Shown here: one piece after another, positions 1 to 9,220 of the stretch
How positions within the stretch are numbered: position 1 is the stretch's first letter
Layout: each line of letters starts with the position of its first letter
Assembly: GCA_018242525.1 (NCBI GenBank)
Contig: JAFEBS010000064.1
Coordinates: 1 to 64,000, forward strand
DNA: 64,000 bases
DNA from: Planctomycetota bacterium
Lineage (GTDB): Bacteria > Planctomycetota > Planctomycetia > Planctomycetales > Planctomycetaceae
Direction of reading: 5' to 3'
Notes under the pieces: model-generated
Database searches by the model: none
What the model was told of the DNA's origin: nothing
Seen by the model: the letters and a program-made list of their open reading frames with translations, nothing else
Position numbers and translations under genes: made by a program

Positions 1-154
1 GACTTAGTGGGCGCTGGCCCTGCAAATTCCACAGCGACTTCGCAAGAATAATGTCTGGAAGTCAAAAAAGTATCGAACACCGGGAACAGGAAAAGGTACA
101 GAAACCGATTTTGTCAGAGCAGTTACCAAGGGGGCAAGCTCATTTGATTGTCAT

Positions 155-177
155 GGCGGGCTTGAATCCTGCCCGCC
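155..177 (-). terminator. Hairpin downstream of glyA
   Basis: A perfect 7-bp GC stem (GGCGGGC / GCCCGCC) with a 9-nt loop lies about 20 bases past the glyA stop. There is no T-run after it, so it may be a transcript-stabilising hairpin rather than a classical intrinsic terminator. The rest of the 198 bases left of glyA shows nothing I can call. Confidence 0.4.
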
Positions 178-198
178 CCCACCGCCTTGCTGCTGCCA

Positions 199-1440
199 TC
201 AGCCAATACCCGGCACCGGGAACGTGGTGCAGAACTCGCGGATCTGGCCCTGGACTCTGCTGGCCACGGACTCGTCTTCGGGAGCACGCAGCACGGTCAG
301 GATCCATTGACCGACCTTCTTCATTTCGTCCTGCTTCATTCCGCGGGTGGTCAGAGCGGCGGTTCCCACGCGGATGCCGCTGGGGTCCATCGCCTTCCGC
401 TCGTCGAAGGGGATCATGTTCTTGTTGACGGTGATGCCCGCGTGATCCAGAGCCTTTTCGGCGATCTTGCCGGTCAGTCCGATGGCGGTGACGTCACAGA
501 GCATCAAATGGTTATCGGTGCCACCGCTGGCCAGCTTGATACCGCCGGCCATCAGGGTCTCGGCCAGCGTCTTCGCATTGGCCACGATCTGCCGCGCGTA
601 CTCCTTGAACGAGGGCTGCAATGCCTCTGCGAAGCAGACGGCCTTGGCAGCCACGACGTGCATCAGCGGCCCGCCCTGCATCCCGGGGAACACGGAACGG
701 TCCAAGTCCTTGGCGTATTCCTCACGGCACAGGACGAAACCGGAACGTGGGCCACGCAGGGTCTTGTGCGACGTGCTCGTCACAAAATCGGCAAACGGGA
801 CGGGGCTGTTGTGGATCCCGCCCGCGACCAGGCCTGCATAGTGCGCCATGTCCACAAACAGTTTCGCCCCGACTTCGTGCGCGATCTCGGCGAATTTGGC
901 GTGATCAATTTCACGTGGATAGGCGCTGGCCCCGGCGACAATCAGCTTGGGCTTGTGTTCCCGGGCCAGTCGGGCGACTTCGTCAAAGTCGATCCGGTGG
1001 TCCGACTTCCGAACGCCGTACGGAATCGGGTGGTATAACTGCCCCGAGAAATTCAGCGGATGGCCATGCGTCAGATGACCCCCATGGGCCAGGTTCATCG
1101 CCAGGTATGTGTCACCCGGTTTCAACAATGTCAAATAGACGGCCATGTTGGCCTGCGAACCGGCGTGTGGCTGAACATTGGCGTGTTGAGCACCAAACAG
1201 CTCTTTGGCTCGTTCGATGGCCAGCGTTTCGATCTGGTCGACGAATTCACAACCGCCGTAATAACGTCGGCCCGGATAACCCTCGGCATATTTGTTGGTC
1301 AGGATCGTCCCGGCGGCTTCCAGGACGGCGGCCGAGGTGTAGTTTTCGGAGGCGATCAATTCCAGGCCGTCGTGCTGGCGGGTCCGTTCGTTTTGAAGTG
1401 ACTGCCACAGGGCCGGATCGTTCGTCTGCAGGGCGGACAT
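199..1440 (-). CDS. glyA: Serine hydroxymethyltransferase
   Basis: Cytoplasmic PLP enzyme that interconverts serine and glycine while moving a one-carbon unit to tetrahydrofolate. The 413-residue length fits the family. The PLP-lysine motif TSTSHKTLRGPR is present with the lysine near residue 226, and the N-terminal ELIASENY block and the GRRYYGG block are intact. The ATG at 1440 was chosen because the conserved protein begins with MSALQTNDPALW and a GGAG lies about ten bases upstream; the frame stays open for 56 more codons, but that extension looks non-coding. It stands alone and is divergent from the BRCT-MerR gene, with 264 bp between them. Confidence 0.97.
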   Translation of the reverse strand: MSALQTNDPALWQSLQNERTRQHDGLELIASENYTSAAVLEAAGTILTNKYAEGYPGRRYYGGCEFVDQIETLAIERAKELFGAQHANVQPHAGSQANMAVYLTLLKPGDTYLAMNLAHGGHLTHGHPLNFSGQLYHPIPYGVRKSDHRIDFDEVARLAREHKPKLIVAGASAYPREIDHAKFAEIAHEVGAKLFVDMAHYAGLVAGGIHNSPVPFADFVTSTSHKTLRGPRSGFVLCREEYAKDLDRSVFPGMQGGPLMHVVAAKAVCFAEALQPSFKEYARQIVANAKTLAETLMAGGIKLASGGTDNHLMLCDVTAIGLTGKIAEKALDHAGITVNKNMIPFDERKAMDPSGIRVGTAALTTRGMKQDEMKKVGQWILTVLRAPEDESVASRVQGQIREFCTTFPVPGIG

Positions 1441-1704
1441 AATTCCATAACTCCAATACATGCGTGCGGATGCGGGAAGCGACCATTCGCAGGACGATTC
1501 CCGGAGACTGGATCCGGAACAATCCCTGTCCAGCGACTTCGAATGGCATCCCGCAACGAAGGCAGGCCGTTCGACAGTCGTCCCGAGATTCGGGGCGGAT
1601 CGCGCCAAATCGCGATTTGCAATTTCCCAACGAGGGACAGGATCGCGGGAGCATGTTTATAATCTCGCCGACACCATCCCGCCACTCCAGCACACCCATC
1701 AGCA

Positions 1705-2952
1705 ATGACCGAAACAACCGCCGACTCCGCTCAACCCCTGGAAAGTTCCCCCATCCTGCAAGGGGAGCGGATCGCCTTTACCGGCACCCTGGCGTCGATG
1801 ACGCATCGACAGGCCATGGAACTGGTGGAACAGCATGGCGGCCAGGCCTCTCAGCATGTCAGCCACCAGACGACATTGCTGATTGTGGGGGAAGAGGGCT
1901 GGCCCCTGGAACCGGACGGACGAGTTTCTGTCAAACTCGATCAGGCCCGGCAACTGCATGACAAGGGTGAACCGGTCCGGATTCTCTCGGAATCGGAATG
2001 GCTGTCGCTGCTGAACGTCGAGCCGCAGGAACGAAAGCAGCAGCAACTTTACACTCCGGCGATGCTCAGCCAGTTGCTGAACATATCGGTGCATGAAATC
2101 CGTCGCTGGGAACGGGTCGGACTGATCAAACCCGCCAAAAAAGTGTTCCGGCTGCCGTACTTCGATTTCCAGGAGGTCACGGGAGCCAGGCGACTGTACG
2201 AACTGGCTCAGTCAGGTGTGAAGTTGGAGGAACTGGCCAGCGGGCTGGAGCGTCTCAAAGCGATTCTGCCCAACATCGATCGCCCGCTCGCTCAACTGGA
2301 GGTCCTGGTGCGGGGACGGCACCTGGTCTATCGAGATTCCGCCGGGTTGATCGAACCGTCCACCGGTCAGCGCGTATTTGATTTTGATCCCGCACCGTTG
2401 CCCGAGGTCCCCTCCCCTGCCGACGAGCCGGACACGATTCTGATGCGTCCGATCTCGTCCGATCCGTCCCCGGATGGCGGTTCCGCGAATCGTCGCGAAT
2501 GGACGGCCGGAGACTGGTTTCACGAAGGCTGTCGACTGGCCGATGACAATGAAGTCGATGCTGCGATTGAAGCCTTTCGTCTGGCGCTGATCGACGATCC
2601 GCTGAATCCCACCCATCATTTTCACCTGGCGGATGTGCTGTATCGCCAGGGGCATCCCGACGCCGCGATCGAGCGATATTACATGACGGTGGAACTGGAT
2701 CACAACTTCCTGGAAGCGTGGACTCAGTTGGGCTGCCTGCTGGATGAAACCGGCCAGATTCGAGCGGCTCAAGAGGCGTTCCGGGTGGCCTTGGACCTGC
2801 ACCCGGACTATCCGGATGCTCACTATCATCTGGCCGAATTGCTGGAACGGACCGACCGCCACGAAGAGGCGGCCGCGCACTGGCAGAGCTACTTGAAGTT
2901 TGACCAGAGAGGCCCCTGGGCCGAAATCGCCCGCCAGCGTTTGGGGCTGTGA
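1705..2952 (+). CDS. BRCT - MerR-type HTH - TPR fusion protein
   Basis: A 415-residue protein with three regions. Residues about 15-105 resemble a BRCT domain (ERIAFTGTLASMTHRQA, then HVSHQTTLLIVG), as in the C-terminus of NAD-dependent DNA ligases. Residues about 115-190 resemble a MerR-type winged helix (YTPAMLSQLLNISVHEIRRW, then GLIKP and YFDFQEV). Residues about 265-410 contain three or four TPR units (EAWTQLGCLLDETGQIRAA, DAHYHLAELLERTDRHEEA). There is no signal peptide, so it is cytoplasmic. DNA binding by the MerR part and protein binding by the TPRs are inferred from the families; the target is unknown. No neighbouring gene is clearly co-transcribed. Confidence 0.85.
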   Translation: MTETTADSAQPLESSPILQGERIAFTGTLASMTHRQAMELVEQHGGQASQHVSHQTTLLIVGEEGWPLEPDGRVSVKLDQARQLHDKGEPVRILSESEWLSLLNVEPQERKQQQLYTPAMLSQLLNISVHEIRRWERVGLIKPAKKVFRLPYFDFQEVTGARRLYELAQSGVKLEELASGLERLKAILPNIDRPLAQLEVLVRGRHLVYRDSAGLIEPSTGQRVFDFDPAPLPEVPSPADEPDTILMRPISSDPSPDGGSANRREWTAGDWFHEGCRLADDNEVDAAIEAFRLALIDDPLNPTHHFHLADVLYRQGHPDAAIERYYMTVELDHNFLEAWTQLGCLLDETGQIRAAQEAFRVALDLHPDYPDAHYHLAELLERTDRHEEAAAHWQSYLKFDQRGPWAEIARQRLGL

Positions 2953-2976
2953 TTACGGAAATCCCGTGGCAGACCG

Positions 2977-3400
2977 CTATACATCCCCCGGCAGAAGTCG
3001 ACCCTGGCGACGAAGTTCCGTCGCCACAAAAGGGGATTGTTTGGTAAGGATTCTCAGGGAAACGTCACCCGCCCAATAGTCCTCGGCAAGTTCTTCGCGC
3101 TCCTTGCGGAAATCATCGAGACCACGCCTGTCGATCGTTCGCCTGATTCGTTGTCGTTGGGGTTTCGACAACTCGGGATTCGGGATCACTTGAAACCCGA
3201 CCAGTTAAAGCTGAAACCAGCCTGTTTTGATCTGAAAGGGATCAAGCACATCGGCATAACTGTTCTTGCGCGCGTGTGAATCGCTTTCCTGCCTTACGCT
3301 CTGGCAGCTCGCCCACCATCTCCGCAATCGCTCTCAAGCCGGGGTTACGAACCTTTTCATTAAAGGACGTCGGAGGATCCGCTTCTTCAACTCGAATCAC
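2977..3400 (-). pseudogene. Remnant of HNH-type endonuclease, core deleted
   Basis: Decayed gene that began with GTG at 3400, overlapping the TGA of the upstream ATPase as GTGA, which suggests original translational coupling. Frame 1 reads VIRVEEADPPTSFNEKVRNP and on to GKRFTRA, the N-terminus typical of a family of HNH nucleases. A one-base shift near 3270 leads to KNSYADVLDPFQIKTGW, the segment that normally follows the HNH core. A TAA at 3205-3207 then interrupts the frame before the C-terminal part (VIPNPELSKPQRQR, then SPFVATELRRQG). Roughly 60-80 residues expected between the two parts, including the catalytic HNH motif, are absent. The family call is from memory of homologues. Confidence 0.7.
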
Positions 3401-4704
3401 GCTGTCCCCCTCCCCTTACGAAACTCAGACCATCGCATCCAGAAGCGATCAATGTCACTCAAGGATGCTTTCAGCAGGGCATCCACTTCGTTGATGTCCT
3501 GTCTGGATGGCGAGGGATTTCTGAGCAATTCCAACGCGCGTGTGATCGCTTGCTCCGATTCAAGGGATCTCGCTTCCTTCAGATCGAATGCCTCGCTCGT
3601 CAGCCAGGAAGAAACGTCACCGAGACGCACAAAGTTGCGTTTCTTCAATTCGACTCGGCCAACTTCCTTCTTACGGTTCAAGTCAAGGTCGAACCAGGCA
3701 TCCTTTTTGGGATCGAACGAAGGCTCGGCGGACGCCAAAACGAGCGGAGAATGCGTTGCAACGATCAACTGAGTCCGAGCACCCTTATGGAGCGTCGGAA
3801 CCAAATTGAGGAGAGAGCTCAGGATTGAACGCTGCCATCGCGGGTGAAGATGACTTTCCAACTCATCAATCAGGAAGACCACTTGCGGTGTATGCGGTTC
3901 ACCCAGACGCATCGCCGCAACTTTGTGCTCGAACCAAGACCACATGAGCATATAGGCCAATGCAACAACTCGCCGAATCCCAGAAGACGCGTGCAGAATC
4001 GGGATTGCGTTCGCATATCCGGTTTGGATTGTCGGGATATCACGAACATCGTTGGAAGTCAGCCGAGTCAGCGGGCCAACTTTTATCAAATCATGGGTGT
4101 CTTTGGATGGTGACAAAATCGCCAGCACCGATGCCATCGCCTGGGACTTCTCAGCTCCCTCTTGAATCCAAGTCGCCCAGTCTCGTAACAACCCATTGCA
4201 AACTACGGTTGATCGACCGTCGATATTGGCTTCCAGGCCATCCCACACTTCTTTTGGCGAGAAAACATATCCCGGCAGTCGGTCCTGAACGTCAATGTTG
4301 CCCTTCTTCTTCCAATAGTTCCGGGCCGGATCCCAAACCGAGAAACTGCCGTCCGCGTGAGCGTAAATGACAAGCCCCGGATTCCATGGACGGCCCGCCT
4401 TGCCCAGCCAGCCTTCATCTCGCGGCACGTACGTACTCGTATACTCCACGTCCGTCGATTTTGAGGTCATCTTGAACTGAATGGTCGCGGGCTTCTTTGG
4501 ATCTGTCGGTCGAGCCGCAAAGCCGGATGTCAGCTTGGAATTCACTTCCTGCGGCTATCGGCGCGTGAGTGCCCACCACGCCACGTCGAGTAGAAAACTC
4601 TTTCCAAGACCGTTGTCACCTGTGATGAGGTTCAGGCGTGTGCCAAGATCCATCTCCATCTCAGGCGCTGGGCCAACATTCTTGAGATGCAGATACTTGA
4701 GCAT
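3397..4704 (-). pseudogene. AAA/ABC-type ATPase gene with premature amber stop
   Basis: Reading from ATG 4704 gives MLKYLHLKNVGP, the Walker A motif GDNGLGKS (residues 29-36) and VAWWALTRR, followed by an in-frame TAG at 4555-4557 (codon 50). The same frame then continues for 385 codons with PQEVNSKLTSG, an ABC-signature-like SSGIRRVVALAY, Walker B VVFLIDELESHLHP and the H-loop ATHSP. This is the layout of AAA_15/AAA_21-type ATPases found in defence modules (OLD-like, Septu PtuA-like). The intact distal part suggests recent inactivation, most simply a TGG-to-TAG change. A shorter product could start at GTG 4545 but would lack Walker A. The downstream partner is also broken. Confidence 0.8.
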
Positions 4705-4820
4705 GTGAAAGCGGCCTTACGACTGTTGTTGACGCAGTCACTACAGGACTAACACCGCGCGATCATAGACAGAAGTCGGGTGAACGAACCCGTGGGCCAT
4801 CGACGCCAATCGACACATCT

Positions 4821-5099
4821 TCAGTGATGATCGCTGTCGCCGTCGACTTCAGCCCCGACCCCAGCCTGGGGATCATGGCTGGTGTTCGAGTTATTCAGCA
4901 TCCAGTAGCAGACACCGGACATCAGGACGAACGAAATCAGGAACACGGACGCTAGCAGCTTGCCGATCCCCTGGCCCGCGGTCTTGTCTTCGTCGACGAA
5001 GAACTCCAACTCGGATTTCTCGAACCGCTCACCGCTCTCGGGAACCGCGTGTCCGTGATCGTCCGCCTGAGCCACTTCTGCCGTGCCGTGTGTATCCAT
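4821..5099 (-). CDS. Small single-span membrane protein
   Basis: A 92-residue protein I do not recognise. An acidic, His-containing N-terminal half (residues 1-42) precedes one hydrophobic segment (LLASVFLISFVLMSGVCYWM, about residues 48-67) and a short acidic tail ending in DGDSDHH. The topology suggests an inner-membrane anchor with a soluble N-terminus. Codon composition is like that of its neighbours and no overlapping reading frame is better. It lies between the decayed ATPase and the tandem repeat, with no obvious operon partner. Confidence 0.6.
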   Translation of the reverse strand: MDTHGTAEVAQADDHGHAVPESGERFEKSELEFFVDEDKTAGQGIGKLLASVFLISFVLMSGVCYWMLNNSNTSHDPQAGVGAEVDGDSDHH

Positions 5100-5294
5100 G
5101 AATCAAAACTCTCCCAAACCAATGCCGCACCATCACAACCAGCGTCGATCATTCGGGCGCGCCGGGTGCCAGATTTCTGTCGTGGCACATTCTGAACGGA
5201 ACCGGCTTCTCTGTCGAGTGTTCCTGACGGGTTCGTCGAATTCTCCAATTTGAGAAAACGAGACTGGGATCGTACAAATCATTGAGTAGACACG

Positions 5295-5850
5295 GGAGAC
5301 CTGCGGTCGGGCGTTGCGGCGGGGTCGGGAGACTCGCGCCGAACTTGGCTGTCGCACACTTAAGTCAGCCCTGCCTCTGATGTGCACCGCAACGGATTTG
5401 GACCACGAAGCACCCGAAGTTCCACGAAGAGAAGGAAAGAACTCTTGGTATTCCTTCGTGGTCCAACCAATTCCTCAATTTCGCGACCGCGTAATGCCAT
5501 GTCCAGACCAGCTGCAAGGAGGAGACCTTCGGTCGGCCGTTTCGGCGGGGTCGGGAGACCCGCGCCGAACTTGGCTGTCGCACACTTAAGTCAGCCCTGC
5601 CTCTGATGTGCACCGCAACGGATTTGGACCACGAAGCACCCGAAGTTCCACGAAGAGAAGGAAAGAACTCTTGGTATTCCTTCGTGGTCCAACCAATTCC
5701 TCAATTTCGCGACCGCGTAATGCCATGTCCAGACCAGCTGCGAGGAGGAGACCTTCGGTCGGCTGTTTCGGCGGGGTCGGGAGACCCGCGCCGAACATGT
5801 GGAGACCTGCGGTCGGGCGATACGGCGGCGTCGGGAGCCCCGCGCCGAAC
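5295..5850. repeat. 226-bp tandem duplication with 50-bp modules
   Basis: Two nearly identical 226-bp units lie head to tail (5295-5520 and 5521-5746). Each consists of a 50-bp module (GGAGACCTKCGGTCGG, then CGCGCCGAAC) plus about 176 bp. Two further copies of the 50-bp module follow at 5747-5796 and 5801-5850, and a fragment at 5855-5876. Each long unit holds a perfect 13-bp inverted repeat, TTGGACCACGAAG / CTTCGTGGTCCAA (5398-5410 with 5454-5466; 5624-5636 with 5680-5692). I see no gene in the 780 bases between 5100 and 5879; the open frames here merely read through the repeat. Confidence 0.9.
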
Positions 5851-5879
5851 ATCGGTCGAGAGACACGCGCCGAACATGT

Positions 5880-6821
5880 TTACGGTGTTTTCAGCAGCTT
5901 CAGCAGATAAATCTCAAACCCGCCATCACGGTTCGAGACGAAGCCAAGGCGACCGTCAGACGTCCAGGTCGGAAACGTGTCGATGGCCGGGTTTTGAGTG
6001 ACGTTCCGGGCGGGACCTCCGGGTGATTGCACATAGATTTCGTCGTTACCGTCACGTTTCGACAGAAATGCAATCTGGCGACTGTCCGGCGACCAGGCCG
6101 GATAGTCGTCCAGCCCCCGGCTGTCCGTCAGTCGTCGTAGATTGGTTCCATCCGGTTCCATCAAGGCAATTTCCAGATCTCCCCAGCGGTCGGTGGCAAA
6201 CGCGATCGTTTTGCCGTCCGGCGACCAGGCCGGATGCGCGTCCGTACCCGCTTCATCCGTCAATCGCTGCCAGTCGCCGCCGACGATATTGGCCACGTAG
6301 ATTTCCTGATTGCCGTCTTTCGTGGAGGAAAACGCAAACCGCTTGCCGTCGGGCGACCAGCTCGGCGACTCTTCATGCGACAAGCCGCCCTGCGTCGTCG
6401 CCAGCGGAACCGGGTGGCGGTCGGCCAGCGACATCCGATAGACCTCAATGTCACCCTGGTTTGGTGACGCCTTGTCGTAGGCCAGCAGAACGTCCTTGCC
6501 ATCGGGAGAGAACACAGCATCGTATTCAGGATGGATGTGCGGCGTGAGCCGTTCTTCCTGCCCCGTCTGCATGTCCCGCACGAACAGGAAAATCGTGGTA
6601 CCGCGGTGGCGGGCGAAGACCACCTGCTGACCATCCGGCGACCACTGCGGCCGCTGTTTGAAGAGGCCATCATCCGTCACTCGTGTGAGGGGTTCATCTG
6701 CTCCATGTGTGAAAGTCGTCCACAGGCAGATCAGGAGCAGCCAGGCGAGTACCGCCGGCCAGTGGCGGCTTCCCGCCCGGGTGGTATCAGCAGTGATCGT
6801 GCGGCCATGTCGCTGACTCAT
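5880..6821 (-). CDS. Exported TolB-like beta-propeller (PD40) protein
   Basis: A 313-residue protein with an N-terminal hydrophobic segment (residues about 23-40, ending in THGAD) that looks like a long signal peptide, followed by five or six PD40/WD40-like repeats. Each repeat carries a WSPDGK-type signature (RPQWSPDGQQ, SPSWSPDGKR, HPAWSPDGKT, YPAWSPDSRQ) and a partner strand such as GNQEIYVAN. The fold is a periplasmic propeller, probably for protein interaction. The ATG at 6821 shares one base with the TGA of the DUF1501 gene (TGATG), so the two are probably translationally coupled. Partner and function are unknown. Confidence 0.88.
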   Translation of the reverse strand: MSQRHGRTITADTTRAGSRHWPAVLAWLLLICLWTTFTHGADEPLTRVTDDGLFKQRPQWSPDGQQVVFARHRGTTIFLFVRDMQTGQEERLTPHIHPEYDAVFSPDGKDVLLAYDKASPNQGDIEVYRMSLADRHPVPLATTQGGLSHEESPSWSPDGKRFAFSSTKDGNQEIYVANIVGGDWQRLTDEAGTDAHPAWSPDGKTIAFATDRWGDLEIALMEPDGTNLRRLTDSRGLDDYPAWSPDSRQIAFLSKRDGNDEIYVQSPGGPARNVTQNPAIDTFPTWTSDGRLGFVSNRDGGFEIYLLKLLKTP

Positions 6822-8194
6822 CACAACAGTTCCTCAATTACGGAACCTTGCGGCAACAGTCCGTTGGTCGTCAGCGCTGTGGTCGTGATTCCCATCTGGC
6901 CCAGGACCGTGGCGAACAGGTCTGCGGAGGTGTACGCGCGCGTCACGGGGTATTCGGCAAACCGGTCGCTCGTGCCGATGACGTGCCCCGATTGCAGGCC
7001 GCCGCCGGCAACCAGTCCCGAATAACAATGTTCCCAATGATCGCGGCCCGCCTTGTTGTTGATCTTGGGAGTGCGTCCGAATTCGCCGACGGCAACGACA
7101 ATCGTGTCGTCCAGCCGACCCCGCTCGTGCAGATCATCAAGCAGTGCCGACAGAGCCTGGTCCAACATCCAGGCGTGCCGGTCCTGGTACTGCTGGAAGT
7201 GGCGGTCATGCATGTCCCAGCCACCATCGCCGGTATCTTCCACCGGTTCGACGTGAGAACTCCAGTTGACCTGGACAAACCGGCTGCCTGCTTCGACCAG
7301 CCGCCGGGCCAGCAGGCAGCACTGTCCGAAGCGAAATCGACCGAACTTGCGCCGCACTGACTCCGGTTCGCGATTGACGTCGAAGACTTCACGGGCTCCG
7401 GGCTTGGTCAGCAGTGAGAACGCCTGCTGGTAGTATTGATCCAGGCGGGCCACGTCGGCGGACTGATCCAGTCTTCGGGCAAGCTCGTTGACCGATTCCA
7501 GCAATCCCTGCCGGGAATCGATGCCGCTGGGCGACAGCCCGTCCATCAACTCCAGGTCCGGAATCTGGATTCCTTTTTCGGGGTCATAGTCCAGGCGGAA
7601 CGGATCATGCAATGCTCCCAGTCCTGCCCCCCCTTCTCCGCGGATGGCCCGCTTCCCCTGATGCAGGTGGCCGCCAATGGCCATGAACCGCGGCATGGTG
7701 GGCGAAAAGCCGAGAATCCGGGAAACAATCGAACCGTGCGCCGGCTTCAAAGTTCCTGGCAGTACCTGGCCACCCAGACTGGCCGCTCCCGCAATCTCCC
7801 CGGTCAATCCGATGGTCCCCGCAATCCCGTGATCATTGGACGTACCGCGCAGCGTTCGAAGGATCGAATACCGATGGGCTCGCCGAGCGATCTGCGGCAG
7901 CAATTCACAAACATCCAGCCCTGGCACGCTGCTGGCAATCGGCACGTAGGGTCCGCGGTACTGAACCGGCGCTTTCGGCTTCATGTCGAACGAATCCAGG
8001 TGACTGGGCCCGCCCCACAGCCAGAGCAAGATCACGGATTTGGCGGGCGCCGTTGTTTCCGATCGTTCGGCCGCTTGCAGGCGCAACAGGTCGGGCAGGC
8101 CGATGCCGACGGCGGACAGCATCCCCGCCTGCAACAGTTCGCGCCGCGACCACTGCCGACAATCGCGCGACGACATTCGACCGATCCGCAACAT
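6821..8194 (-). CDS. DUF1501 family protein (Tat-exported)
   Basis: DUF1501 proteins are abundant in planctomycetes and belong to the alkaline-phosphatase/sulfatase-like superfamily; their substrates are unknown. This one (457 aa) has a twin-arginine-like leader (WSRRELLQAGMLSAVG), the block WGGPSHLDSFDMKPKAP and the C-terminal block VAVGEFGRTPKINNKAGRDHW. The start at ATG 8194 is supported by AGGAG nine bases upstream; an earlier ATG at 8230 is possible. It is the first gene of a two-gene unit with the downstream propeller protein, which may act with it outside the cytoplasm (inference). Confidence 0.9.
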   Translation of the reverse strand: MLRIGRMSSRDCRQWSRRELLQAGMLSAVGIGLPDLLRLQAAERSETTAPAKSVILLWLWGGPSHLDSFDMKPKAPVQYRGPYVPIASSVPGLDVCELLPQIARRAHRYSILRTLRGTSNDHGIAGTIGLTGEIAGAASLGGQVLPGTLKPAHGSIVSRILGFSPTMPRFMAIGGHLHQGKRAIRGEGGAGLGALHDPFRLDYDPEKGIQIPDLELMDGLSPSGIDSRQGLLESVNELARRLDQSADVARLDQYYQQAFSLLTKPGAREVFDVNREPESVRRKFGRFRFGQCCLLARRLVEAGSRFVQVNWSSHVEPVEDTGDGGWDMHDRHFQQYQDRHAWMLDQALSALLDDLHERGRLDDTIVVAVGEFGRTPKINNKAGRDHWEHCYSGLVAGGGLQSGHVIGTSDRFAEYPVTRAYTSADLFATVLGQMGITTTALTTNGLLPQGSVIEELL

Positions 8195-8360
8195 GCGAGC
8201 ACTCTCCTGGACCACGGTTCGAAGTAGCATCTTCCCTCGAATCGCATCCTGGCACAACGCCGAAAGTGCATTTAAGAACGGCCTCCTGGCGACTCGTCGG
8301 TGTCACGAGGCCCACTTTGAACAAGAGACTCGAGGCACGCAGGCCGCGTGCGTCACGGCG

Positions 8361-9206
8361 TTACTCGCCGCAGCAGGGGCAGATTTCAGGGACGAATACA
8401 GTCAGGGTGGCAGAATATGTCGTGGAATCGTAGTCACTCCCCTTCTCATCGGTCTTGTGATGGACCACGACCAGGTAGTAGTTCCCTTCCTTCGGCAGGA
8501 AATAGCAACGACCGTTGTCGTTGGTCGTGCGTTCAAAGTTCGTGTCAAAGCCGTCAGCGAGCGTCGTGCCGCGGGGGATGAACGAAACGCGTGCTTCCTT
8601 CAGGGGCTTGCCCTGAAAAAGAATCTTTACACGAATCGGGACATCCGGTCCCATCGGCGTCACGGTGTTGGCGTCGGGGACGATTTCCAGGGGATGACCC
8701 AGGACCTTGTCGAAGCCGGGATGTTCCTGCGGGATCTTATCGAGTGATTTGCTGACGACAAAAAATGTTTTGCCACTTTTGATGGACCGGGCGGGGCTGC
8801 CGTGATTCACGACGGAATCCCGAGAATGCTCCACCAGATACAGCCCCGGTTCGGTCGCGGCAAACCGAGCCGACCAGAACCCCTCTTTAGGGGTGTACCC
8901 GACATCTGTCAACCGGTCTTTCAAGTCAAAACCCTTCCCGCTCGGTGCCAGAACTTTTAATGTCGCGCCGTCGAGCGTGGTCTTGCTGGCGAGTTTGAAA
9001 TCCCGGTGCTCATTGCCGTGGTTGCCCAGCATCAGATCGATATGGACCGCATCGCCAGAACGAATCACATTCGTATTCGTCTGGACCCAGGTGTCATGCG
9101 CCTCAACCAGCGTCGACAGTCCCGGCAGCACCAGGATCGCCAGCGCGAAGCCAGTAAAAGCAGGGGACAGACGAAGTCGTCTCGGGAAGGGAAGGCAACC
9201 AATCAT
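8361..9206 (-). CDS. DUF4198 domain periplasmic protein
   Basis: A 281-residue exported protein. The signal peptide (about residues 10-36, AFTGFALAILVLPGLSTLVEA) is followed by HDTWVQ, the His-containing start typical of DUF4198. This family is related to the periplasmic part of NikM/CbiM-type metal transporters and is often found near metal-uptake genes. The C-terminus ends in CPCCGE, a possible metal-binding cluster. The start at 9206 is supported by AAGGAG eight bases upstream. Upstream lies a 100-bp inverted repeat. It is the last minus-strand gene of the metal/redox-like cluster; the exact metal is unknown. Confidence 0.85.
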   Translation of the reverse strand: MIGCLPFPRRLRLSPAFTGFALAILVLPGLSTLVEAHDTWVQTNTNVIRSGDAVHIDLMLGNHGNEHRDFKLASKTTLDGATLKVLAPSGKGFDLKDRLTDVGYTPKEGFWSARFAATEPGLYLVEHSRDSVVNHGSPARSIKSGKTFFVVSKSLDKIPQEHPGFDKVLGHPLEIVPDANTVTPMGPDVPIRVKILFQGKPLKEARVSFIPRGTTLADGFDTNFERTTNDNGRCYFLPKEGNYYLVVVHHKTDEKGSDYDSTTYSATLTVFVPEICPCCGE

Positions 9207-9220
9207 GTCGGACACTCCTT

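Noticed and set aside
4555..4557. TAG as a recoded (pyrrolysine or selenocysteine) codon
   Set aside because: No recoding signal or associated genes are visible, the homologous position is best explained as Trp, and the downstream partner gene is broken too, so decay is simpler.
5295..5850. CRISPR-like array
   Set aside because: Repeat units are 226 bp and 50 bp, tandem without variable spacers, and no cas gene is near.
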